DNA from: Aldrovandia affinis
Taxonomy: Eukaryota > Chordata > Actinopteri > Notacanthiformes > Halosauridae
Reading direction: 5' to 3'
Assembly: GCA_029706075.1 (NCBI GenBank)
Contig: JAINUG010000108.1
Span: forward strand, 2,666,001 to 2,730,000
DNA: 64,000 nt
The position numbers and the translations under genes are program-made. The notes beneath the pieces are model-generated. The model saw only the letters and a program-made list of their open reading frames with translations, ran no database searches and was not told the DNA's origin. Positions 45,630-59,422 of the stretch are shown here, one piece after another. How positions within the stretch are numbered: position 1 is the stretch's first letter; each line of letters opens with the position of its first letter.

Positions 45630-48540
45630 ATGCACAAAATATATACAGTATGTTGAGGGCATTTGAAAGTATTCCAAAATTTAAATTTGAGGCTATTTTG
45701 TATTAAATATCATTAAACCCTTACCACATGGCCAAAGATGAATGAACAGTTATTGAGATTAGCTTGAGCTTGTAAACAATTATATAGTGCACCGACATCA
45801 ATGGAATAATTGCATTGTGTATGACACTAGTGTCCTTTCATGTGCTGTGCTTTTTGGAGAAAAAACAACAGATCTGGACTAAAACATGAAGGCCTTTTTG
45901 CACAACTAGAACCTCATCCATGTCTTGTACTGAATATATTCATCCTGGACTCCACTTCTCCCACAAGAAAAGCTGATGAAGCTGATGAAGTAACATTGTG
46001 GGTATAATATTGCCATGTTTCCTCTATTGATCCACAATGGTCAGTTATTCCATACAAAGTTCTGTCATGCCATCAGAAATGGCTGCTCTTCTCACAGGCA
46101 CCAAAAGAGGCTTATGTTCCTCTTATCTGATAATCCACACATTTTATTCTGAAGCAGGTATACTTGCTGGGAATGTCTACTTGTTTGATAATTCAAAACA
46201 CAAGACAAGCATCCAGTCTGGGTTTAACTAGAAAACTTAAATAGTCAGTAAAACAAAGAAAACAAATACTTATTTTATTTTCATAGCTGTGGCAGAGGAA
46301 AAGTCAAATTTGCGCAAACATTTATGGCTCTTCTTAGCCTATAAATGAACACTTGGACATGAGTAGTGAGTTAGCCAGATTTCTGTGGTTTGTGACTAAA
46401 CAAAATATTTCAACCCCAGAAGAGATTATTGCTAATTGATGCTTATGATTCGCTTCCAAGTTCAGCGGGACAAACATGTTTTTGTTTTAATATTTTTGTT
46501 TGTTTTTAAGGTACAATTACCATTAATATAAATATGTCCTACTGTTGGTCTCACATACCATGTAACATAATTAGATGAATCATATGAGCTACTAGTTTTA
46601 TAAGCTGTATTCTTCCATAAAAATACAGCAAGGTTGGGCATGTCCAAGAAATTCACAAATGGGTTACCATTATATTTACAATAATATTGCTAAATTAATT
46701 AAACTAAAGATAATGTGAAGATGGGAACACCACGTTTTGAATTTTGCATCATATCTCTGTGACAGAGTAACGTCTGTGCGAGGCAGAATTGAGTGTAACG
46801 TAGTGACATTCATTTTGCTTCAGTCTCCAACCCTTTGCTTAAAAGCTCTCCTACTTGAGAAAGATTGCAATCAAGTTTGCTTGACACAAGTTAAATGGTA
46901 ATACCAACAGCAGAAGTCACTGCCAAAGTTATAAAACAGCGTTTGGGAAGTAATGAGTTTTAAATAAATAAAACAAGTTTATTGGACACACACATCTCAA
47001 TTAATATAGGAGACTATGTGGCATTTGTAATCTAAAATGTGTTTTTTTGCATTGTTAAAATTAAATGGTCAATATGTAATAAATGGTAATGCTTTACAAA
47101 TTCCTTCTATATTAAAATTTGAGAACAGAAGGCTTCGTATTTATTCGGAAGCTTATTGAACCAAACACAAAGATGACTCTTGGCTTCTTGCAGATTTCCT
47201 GCCAGTCTGGTTTTCTGAGCAACACAACCTCTCCTTGTCCCACGGAGGAGGCTACGTCAGTGCTTCCATTAATCAAAGGGGAAATTTGTGTGAAAAAAAC
47301 CAACATGTTTTGTATCCGTCTCTATATCTGCCCAGTTTCTTGAAAACAATTCAAGATAATTTCAGCCGGAGCTTTGACAGGGCTGAGAAAAGCCATTGCC
47401 TGGGAGTGCAATATCTTACACCTGTACAGTCTGATGATTACTGGCCATTTCTCATCCCCCTGGCAGGGTTAGAGTAGGCCAACAAACCCCTTCTGAATTA
47501 TAGCAACGGACTCACAAAGGTTAACCTGCCATGTGGTTCTGTAGTAGATGTGAACTGAATGCTTAAGTAATTCCGCCAGTGGGGGCACTTGGAAAGGAGA
47601 AAAACAAACCCGGACAAAGAAAGCTCACCATTAACTGGAGGCTGTGGAGGGGCACTGAAGTTTTACAAACCCGCTCTGAAAGTAGCATGTAAACACTCGG
47701 CCGACTGGCCCCAAAGGCAGCAGGAGAAGCTGCCGCATCCGTGAATCCAGACAAGGTACAGCTGGAGTATAAACATTACGCTTCTTTGCACTGATTTGAA
47801 TGATAGATCTTCCTCTGTGCCCAAGGTGAAAATGTTGCTAACAATTGTGGTTGAGCTTGTCTCTCACTGTGGCCTGGCACAGCTGGCTGTTTAATTGCCA
47901 GTTTTCATATCGCCTGAAATATGAGTGAACCATGTACCATCAAAATATGCTCTTATTATTTTTTATTTTTTTTACATTTGTGTTCATGTGGATGCTTTTT
48001 TTCAAACTGCTGTATATACTATATCTCTGCATATACCGTATATGCTGTACAGAAAGCAGGAAACATCACAAGTTTGAATAAAATTCTTTTTCACTTGATG
48101 TAAAGGGCCTGGAAAAAGATCTGGTATATCACATCTACTCAAGCAATCAATTTCAAGCTAAGACATTATGTAATTATGTCCCAGCCCCCCTAGTACTTAT
48201 TCTTGGAACTGACAGACAGTGATGGTCACTGAGGCCTGCTTGGCCCAATTGAAATTGCTGTTGCGGTTGCTAGCCAAAGTTTTGTGTCCTTAAACAAATG
48301 TAGATGTTTAATTTACAGAGTGGCTAGGAAGTGGGCAAGGTGAATACTTCATTTGTCTCTCAGGCAACATGTACATAAAACACACACAATGCCCTGGGGG
48401 GGAGGTAATGTGTTCCATTTGCTTGGACCGAGTTGCCCTTTATATGAAACTGCCTCATTATTTATATGTAAAGTTGAAAATTACTTGTAAAAAGGAATGC
48501 ACTTTGTCTTGTTAAATTCCTAACCACTTAAACAATGCTT
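45630..48540. other. unassigned sequence
   Basis: No gene was recognised in about 2.9 kb. A plus-strand frame at 47119-47343 contains an acceptor-like CTTCTTGCAG near 47192 but no family motif. Confidence 0.4.
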
Positions 48541-48808
48541 TCTTTTTTTTTCTTTTTTTTTTTTTTTACTTCAGGGGCTTCAATCCCGCACAACATTTCT
48601 TTTGTGGTCACTTTCATTTCCGGCACAAGCTCCAAACCTTGCTGTTTCTGGGGAGCTCTGGCTGTCTGTCTACAGTGGCACAAGCAAAATACTAATAATA
48701 AGTTTTACATTTTATAGCAGTATAATTTTGGTCACATACACAGCCCACAAAGCACTCCAGGCATGGCATTGTGGTGTAACAAAGCTTTCAAACTTTCAAC
48801 GGTGAACT
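48541..48808 (+). other. strong splice-acceptor-like site with open frames
   Basis: A roughly 30-base T-rich tract ends in ACTTCAG at 48574. Two forward frames stay open beyond it, one to 48808 and one to 48717. No protein family is recognised and no good donor was found, so this may be a terminal exon or a chance poly-T next to AG. Confidence 0.15.
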
Positions 48809-48809
48809 G

Positions 48810-49880
48810 ACAGCAATTGTAAGCAGTTGAAACAGTTTTTAATGAAAGGTACTGGCTCCACCAATATATTACATTCCACGTGCTTTCAATTAATGTGGGT
48901 TCATTTTAGCATGCTACTTACTGTCGCAAACATCACAATACAAGCAATGCTCCCATATTGCATGATTCTATGATACCTAGCATGGTGGTTTTCAGTTTTT
49001 GAGACTGTGTTTGACAATACACTTAAATGGTCAAGGGTGTGTTTCTTTCAAAATACAATCTGGGAGACAAGCCACTGAGACAAGTGAAGAACCAGTAATC
49101 ACTGTTCATTTTTAAGAGTATTCCTTATACATCATCCCACTCCCACCCAAGAACATGATAATAGACCACTTCCAATTCTGGCAGAACTATAAACACATCA
49201 CATTTCAATAACTAGTAATGCACTGACATAAAGTTAACACTATGCAGAAAAAGTTAAATATGAGTCATAGTCACTCAGAAATATCCATTTGAAGAACAGT
49301 ATTTACTTTTAGTTTAATACATTTGCACAGCTCTTCAAATTACTGGTGGTGTTCGATGCAACACTTCCCACCGCTCTTGCAATTTTATATATATATGTAA
49401 TTCAATATGTTATAACCATCTTATTTTTTCATACATAAATGAATTTTCCACATATTCTGCCAATTCCCAGAGTTCAGCCTAAGGCCCTTCTTTAATGGCT
49501 CTGGTGCAGATCCACTCCTTCAATAATTGCCAATGTGAGAGTTATGCAAAACCCTCCTGTTATTAAACAGTAAGGGTCAAGTGCAACACAAGTCCATAAG
49601 GTTTGGGGGAGGGGGAAAGAAGTTGGAAAAATATTATCCGTTGCTAAATAACATAAGCATGTATCTCCCTGGTGGCTAATGCACACAACAAAGTCATGCA
49701 TTTTGAATTTCCAGTGATAGTGAAGAGTCTTGAAAACATTTCAATAGTGGGTGTAGGTGTTATAGCAGATTGTAAAATCATACATATGGTGTTATAAAAC
49801 CGCCATAATGAACGAGTGGTTACGTAACACCAACCCACATTTTGAACCAGCCCCAATTCTGAACGCCTATTAATATTATT
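48810..49880. other. unassigned sequence
   Basis: AT-rich sequence with no recognisable gene or repeat. Confidence 0.4.
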
Positions 49881-49884
49881 AGGC

Positions 49885-50090
49885 AGCGTCCTCCGTCCGC
49901 TCTGGAGCGCGCACACTGGTGCGCGTGTCCTCGAGAGCGCGTGCCGCCGGCCGTCGCTCTCCACACTGCGGACCGCAGCCGAGCTGCCAGTCGTTGTGCT
50001 GAAGGGCTGCACCTCGCGCACTGTGGGAGCAGGCGGACCGCAGTGCTTTGGACCAGCGCCTGAGTCGGACATCCCACCAGGAGGCCAGCA
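49885..50090. promoter_or_regulatory. isolated CpG island
   Basis: About 200 bases with dense CpG (including GCGCGC and CGCGTG) stand alone in AT-rich DNA. Both strands are open through it: the plus strand for about 100 codons without an ATG, ending in a stop near 50136, and the minus strand in two frames. Being open on both strands is a consequence of high GC and is not evidence for a protein. In vertebrates such islands usually mark promoters, so it may be a start site of an unseen transcript. Confidence 0.4.
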
Positions 50091-52499
50091 CCTCAGATTG
50101 ATGAAAGTCTCAGGGCCTAATTCCGAGAGCAAAAAATGACCGTCATTTCCTATGCGTGGTTTTACTAGACGTAACAGCAAACAGATGTCTAATGCCCCGC
50201 GTAATAAATTATAAAAAGCCAGACAAAATGAAAAAAGCAATATGCTTTGGCCCTAAATACTGTCTGATACAGTGATTTGGTTCAGTTGTTAAGGTTACGG
50301 AATCATTGGGCAATGTAACAGACTGTAGGAGCACTTTAATGTTACATGCTGCACCGAATTTACATGCTGAAATTCAATTATTTATTATGTTGGGTATCTG
50401 AAGTATTAGAAACATAATTATTAATCAGAATGTATCTAACTATAAGTGAAAGCCATAATCTGCTACTGAAAGTACTGCATGTTTAAAGTAAATTGCTGTT
50501 CCCTTTGCATTTACACCTCATCCAGTGCAAAGGCTATTTTGCAAATAATTGTAAAACATTTAAAACGTATTTAGATACATAATGGGCAGTCCTTGCCTGA
50601 CTCATAATCATTTTGTTTCCTTTTGCTGTAGCTCCCTACACAAATGTGCATTTGGACACATTTACAAGCTTCTTTAGTTTTTTGCTGACTAATTTGGTGT
50701 GGAGCTTTTCCTATTTATGGTCATTGGTATTAATCGTACATGTTCATGCAGTTCTATTAACTGCTGAAGTTCAAACTTAGCATGCCAACTGCACTTATGT
50801 GGTGAACTTGACTTGAATGCGAACAAGTGGTTCTTGTTCTTGGTTCTTGTTTCGCTTTTTTTGTGTTACTTGACACAGATGAGAATCTTTTGGAATTGGT
50901 CATTTCCTCGCATAATTAGCCGTGGACGGCAGTTTGGAGTATTTGTTGCCATGGCACCCTGAAGAATAAACTTTAGTGACCAATTGTTCGCTGTGCATTT
51001 CAAGCGCCCGTCCGCTGCACTCGTGTTTGCCCTTGAGTTTGTGCAGTCACGTTGCTTCTGAGCGTGAGCTCTCTCCTGTCTCGTTTGCACTGAATTAGCG
51101 AGCTACAAAAAATGACTTTTTAGACCTTGTGCTCCAATAAGTAATGGAAATTATTAGTAAAATAATCACATTGCAGGCAGTCTGTCATTGAAGTAATTCG
51201 ATCAATCTCTAGCCTTCTTATTTATTCCCAGGCGCACATTAATTTGATGATACTAAAGTCATAAAGGCAATCTTTTTTTACATCTTTGTGTTCAGAAGTT
51301 GTGTGTTTCCACACTTGTAACAGGAGGATGCCCATGTTGCCAACCCTCGAATGCTACATCTTAGTGTCATGATTCCAGTAATACTTGTCACTGAGGGGTT
51401 AATGAATTAAAAACAGCCTATCTGCAGAGGCCAGGGAGGCTTGCTTCTGTTGAAAGGCCGAAAGTCTTGCTGCAACTTCAGCTGTGCATCCGTTCTGTAA
51501 ACACATGCTTGTCTTATTACATAAAGGGTAGGTTTGTGTGTTTATTTGGGTATGTTTGAGCTGGGAATATAAAGGATTTAAACAAGGTAATGTGTGGTTT
51601 TACAGTGTTTACTCCTGTGCCTGTTCCACATTAGTAACAAAGAGCTTTACCTTCTACCTGCACTTATGTAGCAGTAACATTGTCCACAATATGAAGTGGG
51701 TGAACATTTCTCTAAGAATGTTGTCCAATCGTATCCTAAAATACAATGCAGGAGACGGAGTTGAAGCCTGAGGGCAGAACATTTATTCCATTTAAGTTTT
51801 ATTTTTTTGTCATTATTATCATGGCTTACTTGGAGATATATAAATTCACACAAATGCATGCTCCACATAAATGAATAATGAATGGTATTTTAAAAAGCAT
51901 TGTGAACACACTTCACAGTTGAAATGCTGTAATGAAGTTGCACAGGGCTGCCCACACACATTCCTCCTTCCTCCCTAAAGGTAGGCTTCCAATGCAATTG
52001 TATTGCCCAACAAAATAATTATTTTTAGAATAGTTCATAGGTCTGTTTATTTAAATTAAAACAATGAAGAATGGGTCCATTGCTTATTCCCTATGCTGAA
52101 TCCATCCAAGGTTCAAATAAATACAGTGGTTCTTAATTTGCAGTATCATTTACGCAGTGAGGTTGCAATAATATTTTTTTCTTCAGATTTCAGGTTGGGC
52201 TTGATATACATTTGCCAACAGCTCAATTCTATATTTATGTAGATCTCAAGAAAAATTGGCATTTTGAATAAGTCCAACCTTTTCATTATGCTGCAGCATT
52301 TATGATTGTGTTGATTTCTGTAAGTAGCACAAGTGACCGCTGCTTAAATTAAGATGAGGGAAGCAAATCTAACAACCAAAATTAACACCTGACTGTTAAT
52401 ATCAGTCTTACAACACTTTTGTGGGTGAATGTAGCCGAGTACTAGTACCATTTCATTTTAAGGAAACTTTTTTATCATCAGTGTGGTCCATGACTTTGG
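50091..52499. other. unassigned sequence
   Basis: No gene or repeat was recognised. The 50280-50660 part has many TAATTA-like and CTGCTACTG-like words and the look of conserved non-coding DNA, but this cannot be judged from one sequence. Confidence 0.35.
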
Positions 52500-52507
52500 C
52501 TCGCTAC

Positions 52508-52719
52508 TAGGGTTGCCAACCTTTCATCATCCAAATACGGGACAGAAGGCGGGGCACTGGGGACGAAGTGTGTATGGTGTTGTATGGATGTAAATCAACA
52601 CATACTGTATTTTGTATATTGTATGCTGTAACATGGACAATGAACGTCCTGTACGGTATGAGCCAATTTTGGCCCAGAAACGGGACGTCCCAGCTAATAC
52701 AGGACAGTTGGCAACCCTA
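52508..52719. mobile_element. hAT-type MITE
   Basis: Perfect 13-bp inverted repeats TAGGGTTGCCAAC (52508-52520) and its complement (52707-52719) enclose a 212-bp element without coding capacity. The flanking eight bases, CTCGCTAC and GTTGCTAC, match at 6 of 8 positions, as expected of an aged hAT duplication. Confidence 0.8.
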
Positions 52720-52729
52720 GTTGCTACGG

Positions 52730-53250
52730 TGGTTACAAGATGTACTGAATTGGCTGTTCCTTTATGTTTATGGTCTGCAAATGCTGAATGTGCATAGGAG
52801 CGCACCAGGAGTCTCGAAGCTGGCACCATCGCATTCTTGCTTCTGAATCCGCTCTTTGTACGGCACCTCTGAATGAAGAGGAGATGAATATTACTGCCCC
52901 ATTAAAACAATGAGAAACACCTGGCAAGGTATAGCCTGGCAGCCAGCTGCCCCTGTGCTCCTTTTAACGCTAAGAGGAAGCTGCTGCCCACTCTCTTGGA
53001 ACGTGCTTTTACTCTCTCTGCACTTTAATGTCTACTTTATTATGTGCCCCTCTGCAATAGCCAAGTAAAGTATTCTTCTTTTTTTTCTATACATACATTT
53101 TAATATACTGTTCTTTCCATTGCAGTAGATTATCCTGTCTTGGCTTTATAAGTAATATTGTAAACATTTAGATGGCTTTATTGCCATTTTTGAAGAACAT
53201 TGCCTTGTTTCATAGGGCATGCGGGAAGTTGTAGCTAACTCCGTTCATAA
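52730..53250. other. unassigned sequence
   Basis: No gene or repeat recognised. Confidence 0.4.
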
Positions 53251-53264
53251 GTAATATAATCTAA

Positions 53265-53400
53265 TATATGCCATTTAGCAGATGCTTTTATCCAAAGCGA
53301 CTTACAGTAATGAAGGCATACAATACCATTTTCAGTATACGTGGCCCCAAGGGGAAGTGCCCAATGATTACACACACACACATTCACATTCACCATCAAG
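53265..53400 (-). mobile_element. L2-type tail, LINE or partner SINE fragment
   Basis: The stretch ATTTAGCAGATGCTTTTATC followed by CAAAGCGACTTACAGTAATG is the reverse complement of the L2-clade stem-loop tail. The bases that follow (GTGGCCCCAAGGGGAAG) are unassigned. It is a truncated, worn copy whose parent could be a LINE or a SINE using the same tail. Confidence 0.7.
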
Positions 53401-53918
53401 TCAAACAATTTCATAAAATAAAACATGCAATGTTTACCTAGGGGAAATTCTAAACATTTACTAAACTCTTAAAAGTTTAAACATTTAGTATATGACTGAC
53501 ACCACACAAGGTGTGCTAGCTGTCGATGTGCTGATTCATGTACAGCGCATGCACTGATCCCCTGGAAAAAATAAAGAAGATCCAGCAAATGTTTCCGAAT
53601 GAATTTCCTGTGGAGTTTTTATCTTCAAACGTTCAATAAAAACTTGGAGGAGTCGAGTCTCCAGGGTGTCCTATATTTTCCTCGGGAGAGCACAGTTCAA
53701 AGTGAAATGTATGCTTATGACATGCAGCAATTAATATTATTATTCATTTGTTTGGCTGGCACCCTCGTCCAATGTTGCATTCAAAGCAATATAAAATATG
53801 GAACACACAAGTACGGAACACAAACAGCCAATAGGGAAGTGCCGTAGAACCTGTAGTTTATCGACATTTTGATCTACTTATCCAACTGGATGACAACATA
53901 CTCATAAATACATACATA
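53401..53918. other. unassigned sequence
   Basis: No gene recognised; a short open frame at 53599-53847 (plus) shows no motif. Confidence 0.35.
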
Positions 53919-53928
53919 AATATATATA

Positions 53929-53960
<32 letters not shown>
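53919..53960. repeat. TA microsatellite
   Basis: TA dinucleotide tract with one interruption. Confidence 0.95.
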
Positions 53961-53965
<5 letters not shown>

Positions 53966-55985
53966 CCACACTGAAACAAGCAAATCATGAGTGCACATAC
54001 TGTATCTCAATCTTATGCTCAGCATTATGGCGTGAAGTTGTCCCCATGGCCCAGTGACACTAAAATAATTGTTTTCTGAGCCACAAAGAAAATGTTAATA
54101 CCAGCACAAATAAACATGTGTGCCAGGTGGTTCTTAAAGCTTGGCTGCTTAATTTATTTATTTATTTCCTTTCTTTTATTGCACTTGGCATGCAGGAGTG
54201 CAAGCCTTGCACGGTGATGAGGACGTGGACCTGCGGGCCAGAACAGTTTCATATAATTATCACGACGGTCAATCACGGAAGAAATTGGTGGTGGAGAAAG
54301 CAGTGAAGTAACGAGGAGGATTTTCAATTGTATAGATCATAAAACTCAAAGCGGTTCCAGCAAACCATTGGGAGGTTGGGGTTAAAGTTATGTCATGTTT
54401 CGAGGCTACGTCAGCAACCTCTCTTTTTGTTCCCCCGATCTGGTGCTAATGAGGTGGTGGATGGAACAGGTGATATTGTACAAAGGCTTGGTTTAATAAC
54501 TTTGGTGTGATGTCACATTTCAAATGGTATGCTGTTATTATACATGAAATGATGTCATCAAGTACAGATGGCAGGAGAATAAAAAATCCCCGGATAGATT
54601 TGTCAAGGAAGGGAATAGAAAACACATGCTTACCTGGAATTATGTCTGTGCTTATTTCTGAGACAAATAAATGGCAAGAAGGAAAAATGGAACAATATAA
54701 TAAAATAAGCACTTTCATGTTGTTGTTTTTTTTTCAAACTTTGATAATTAGAAAAACAAAAACAGTGTGAGCCAAACAACGTGTGAGCTTTACCATCTGC
54801 AAGCAATTTCTGTCTCTTGTGCGGAATATGGCTTTGGCTAAAGTTACCTTCAAATGTTTGAAAGATGCTCAAAAAAATGTATGTATTCGTGAAGCACTTT
54901 GGCCGCAGTTCTGCCCGATGCAATAACTCACCTTATAAAATACCAAGATTTTTGTAGAACCTAGTAAAATATAAAATGGGCCCATCTAGAAAAATCACCT
55001 TAATGGGCTGCAAGTACGTTTTCTTTGAAATAAGTGCATCGTAATTGTATGTTAAATGCAAACATTTAGTTTCATCACCTGCTTGATCCCAGGTAAAGCT
55101 CCATCAACAAGCCGGGCATACAAAAAGCCACTTTCCCGTAGTTTCTCTAAGGACCATGCATTTAGATTAGGATAGGTAAAATGTCAGACTAAACAGAACA
55201 GCGTGAAGCTCACCTGCATTTAAGACTGGCTTGTTCTGTTACCCACTTTTTACACTCATTCTGTTTAATCTAAATGTTACGTCATGAATGGACAATTCTA
55301 CTTTTTATCATAAGCCTGTGTTCCTCTAGCAGTCTTTAGGTCTCCGTTATCTTAATCAGTACAATAGCCTTTCCTCTTTGCAACTTTTCCAGTGACCTTC
55401 AGGGCATTTCCTGGTCACTTCAGTTTCCCAGAAAGGCCTCTTTGTCCATGCTTGCTGAGATTAAGCCAATTGAACCTATCTAAACGCAGCCACACGTTCT
55501 CTTGAATCCTGAGGTCACAAATCTGAACCGTATGAACTATTTTTTCTTCGCTTCTGGCTGGCGTGCTGTCTCTGTCCACTTCCAAGTCTCACAGAAAAGC
55601 AAATGGATTTAATTTTCTTTTTCTTAAATAAGAACTTCCTCAAAGCGAAAAAAAAAAAAAAAAAAAAAACAGTTTAAAAGTTTGTCTCTAACATCCAACT
55701 GAGAAGGTGTGTTTTATTGCAGTGCTTTAATACATGGCACTTAAACATAACTAGTTCTTTGGTGAGATCATCCGCTTTCAATTTGTGAGGCAGAAAATGG
55801 AAATGCTGCACCAATGAATACGCAGAGGCATACCCATTCTGTTATACTTAATCAAAGAGATTCGAAACAGCAGTAAAACTGCTCCTTTGGCAATCACACT
55901 GAAGCCTAATACCTGCATGGCACACTCCAAACTTATTTATTCATTAGGTAAAAAATAAATCTGCTGAGGTCAGCACTAATATATT
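53961..55985. other. unassigned sequence
   Basis: No gene or known repeat was recognised. A 20-base poly-A run lies at about 55650-55669. Confidence 0.4.
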
Positions 55986-56180
55986 TTTTCTGTTTCTTTT
56001 TTTTTTGTTCTGCAGGACTTCAAGAATAATCAAATAATGAGAGAGAATAACAACTATAAAACGAGGGTCCAAGTTTCTACATCCAATGGAAAATGTCAAT
56101 TCATTCCAGCATTTTTGTTCCAACTTCATTGCACAAAGAAAGGGAGAGAGAGAATATGCTGCTTCACAATCACCATCTGA
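55986..56180 (+). other. strong acceptor-like site followed by a short open frame
   Basis: A long T-rich tract ends in GTTCTGCAG at 56015, a near-consensus 3' splice site. The frame starting right after it (DFKNNQIMREN..) stays open for 54 codons to a TGA at 56178-56180, and an AATAAA lies at 56346. No family is recognised and the codons are AT-rich, so a non-coding exon or chance is equally possible. Confidence 0.18.
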
Positions 56181-59100
56181 ACATACTGGTATCAGTCCAG
56201 TGACTTGGGCACGGTTAAAGCATTCCTTCTAGCATAAGCATTTGCAGTGCTTTAGGGGGGCACACTATTTCACCACTATGGTTTTCCATCCTTTATGTCG
56301 AGTAGCAAATTTAGGCAAGCATTACATTGAACTAAGATGACGTCAAATAAAGATCTTATTAGATCTTAAAGACCTTAAAGGTTGAGTTACTGCTCAAGTA
56401 TTTATTGTTTGATTAAATGTACAGATGAAAAATGTGTGATCGTCAGAGAGCATATTGTAGATGATTGGCTGTATTTACTGGATCTTCGCTGTGCAGGATA
56501 ACATAGCATAGAAAGGACATGAGTGTCAGCAAAATAAACATTTTTAGATTTCTGTCACAACCAGAGCTACAAATATGCACTCATATCACACAAAAATCCA
56601 AATAAACATGAGGCATTTCCCAAATTACTAGAAAAACAATCATGAAGATGAAAAATTGTGATTATGCCTATGATTATGAAAAAAGCCTGTGATTATGGAT
56701 TAGCATGCCTGCACAGGCCTGACCTCTATCCCCAGACAGAGGAAGACTCATCAATATTCTTAAGCCACTGCATACTGTAAACATATTATTTAAAGAATTC
56801 TGCCACTGGGCTCTCTGTTGGAGTCATCTGTTAACTTTTTTACAGTCCCATAATAATCATTCTAATAATCAAGTTATTTGCTCATAGCTAGCTATGTTAT
56901 ATTTGTCTGTGTACATGTGCTAAAATTCACTATCACTTGAGCACTGTGTGAGCAATCAACGATACAATTGTGAACTCAAGTGAAATGCAGAGTAAAGGAT
57001 GTCCTTTTCAGATAATATAATACAATAACAATTTAAATCACCTGTCCTACTTTAATGTGCTCTGATCTTTGCAGTCCCATTAATTTCCCTGTTTCATAAT
57101 GAGACTACTCTAATTACAGCCATTTAAAAGTACTTCATGACATCTTTTGATGTGATATTACTGTCCGTCCCAATTAGCTTTGAACATGCCAGTCTCATTT
57201 ATTTGTGATATCTACCTTAACTTTAATAGAAGCAAGCGCTGTTGGCATTCTAATGATGTGATTAAAACGTTGCCCTGTGTGGCGAATTTTGAAACCTTGG
57301 AAGCTAAGATACAGAATGTATAGCTTTGCACAAAGGCCCTCATTTTTCTTTTTAAGATAACCCGTGTAAGCCCACAGACCAGGAGGGATATATACAAAAA
57401 CAGGCTTTTATTTATCCAATGCCCCATACTTATCTCAAAGGATAACTGTCCACTGGCGGCCCTGTTCCCACTGCACCAATTACATTTATATCAAATCATT
57501 TACTTTGACTTGACTTTCAATGTTTTCAATTTATGCAATTGCCTTTGTGTAAATTCTTTGAAAAGCTTTTTTTCTTTCTTTTTTTAAGACAGAAAGAAAA
57601 ACTGGATTATAGTGCCATGTCATTTTGGGAAATTATGAGATTCTATTACATTACATTCAATGTAAAAGGCATTTCTTAGTATTGTCTACAATAATATTGC
57701 TGGTTGGCAAAGAGAATGTTCCAGTGGCTCTCGTGTTAAATATTAATAATGCTTATATATTTGAATATTATAGTACAATCAATTAATTTAGTATGTTTTA
57801 AATCCCCTATGAGTAAACATTCATGTTTCTGAAGCTACCATAACATTCATGTACATGGACAATCAACTTGAACAGGTCCTGACAACGCAGAAAAATATTT
57901 CATTTTCATTTACTTTGAAAGCTATATGTGAGTGTGTGTGTGTGTGTGTGTCAATAGATATTTCAGATTAGAACTGAACCTAATTGTTTGAAGCACAAGT
58001 TCACAAGTTTATGTGTTCTCTTTCCTGAAATGTAGAAGAAAAATGTGTGACAGTAAGTACATCACTATACTTTCCCTAGACGATGCGTACCTACGGATTT
58101 TGGAACATCATTCCTCATGACATGAGATACACTATGGCATTGCTATCATAGTATATATATATATATTTATGTGCATACTATTTACAAATCGTATTTTAAT
58201 TCTATGGATACCATTGAGCCATTATCTCATTTCTGTCTATGATGTCACAGGATCTTCACAATTTTGAATTGGTCCAAAAAAAACCACAGCTGAGGGAAGT
58301 ACTTTTTTCCCTGTGTGTTCTGTGCCAGGAAATGTGAGAGAAGGCCTCTCCTGCCACCATGCGAGGCTCTCTTTCCCACAGTACACCGGTGCATGGCTGA
58401 GAAACAGTAGGTAGGCCAGGAATAGTAGCCTCAAAGCCACAGAAGAGGAACGGTTTCACTTAATATCTGAGTCTCTTTTTCTGCCTTTTCTCCCCCACCA
58501 TGATAAATATTGAGACCTGTTGTTTTCTGCCCTTTCAAGACAGTGATACCTCAGCTATTGGATTGAAACGTATTTTATCTTTAAAAGAGTAACTGTGTGA
58601 ACAGGCCTAACATTCAAATTAACATTACATACGCTTATCATAAGTTCAAAAATTATTGTGAACTTATTCAAGTTTTTCTTAAGAGTTGGAAATTGCAGTT
58701 TGTCAAATTCTGGAAAAGGTGAGGGTCACTAGTGCTGTAGTCGAGTTGGAGAGTTTAATCCCTTACATATGTGCCTTTAGTATCAGCAATCGGCAAATGA
58801 CAAAAGTTACACTTTGTTAAATTCTCAAATTTGTTAATGAAAGTTAAAGTATAGACTGCATTGCAGGGTTGAAACTAAGCTAGAGTTTTGCACTGCCTGG
58901 AGTTTCAACCACCAACTGGTGGGCTTCTTCAATCAGACACCTTGGCTGTAAAGTGAAAGGTCTGGACAGCAGCAAATGTTTCAAGAACATTCTATGCAGT
59001 CTCAGAAAATAGTAGGTCAGTCTCTAGAAAGAGTTCATAGAATGGGATGAAAAAGTGGGATGTTAATGTTGCTTTCATGGTCAAGATCACAGGCTTTATT

Positions 59101-59419
59101 GCTGATGGGACAATCCTTGGTGAGATGCCATGGAAAGGTTTACTAACAGGCTGAATTAATTCACTGCTTTGGTTTAACACCAATGCAATAGAACATTTGT
59201 AGAACATTTCATATTATGGAGGCTCAGAGAATTCGAGTTTGACGCAAACTTCACCATACAACAAACTGTTAAATTTCTCAAAGGGCTGCTCATGTGGTCA
59301 GGGTTTGAGGGTGTATACATTTTTCAACATAACTAGTCATATGAAGCATAAACACCGGCTTCTGTGCCCAAGCCTCAAATTTAAAAAAACAACTGAACAT
59401 TTTTTTAACATTTGACATT
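56181..59419. other. unassigned sequence
   Basis: No gene was recognised in about 3.2 kb. Short GT and TA tracts lie at 57929-57951 and 58151-58168. The 57040-57200 part has several TAATTA/ATTA words like those in conserved non-coding elements. Confidence 0.35.
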
Positions 59420-59422
59420 TTA

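Noticed and set aside
49644-50240. A 198-codon minus-strand frame as a gene
   Set aside because: It spans a CpG island open in several frames on both strands, has no family motif, and its ends lie in unrelated AT-rich DNA.
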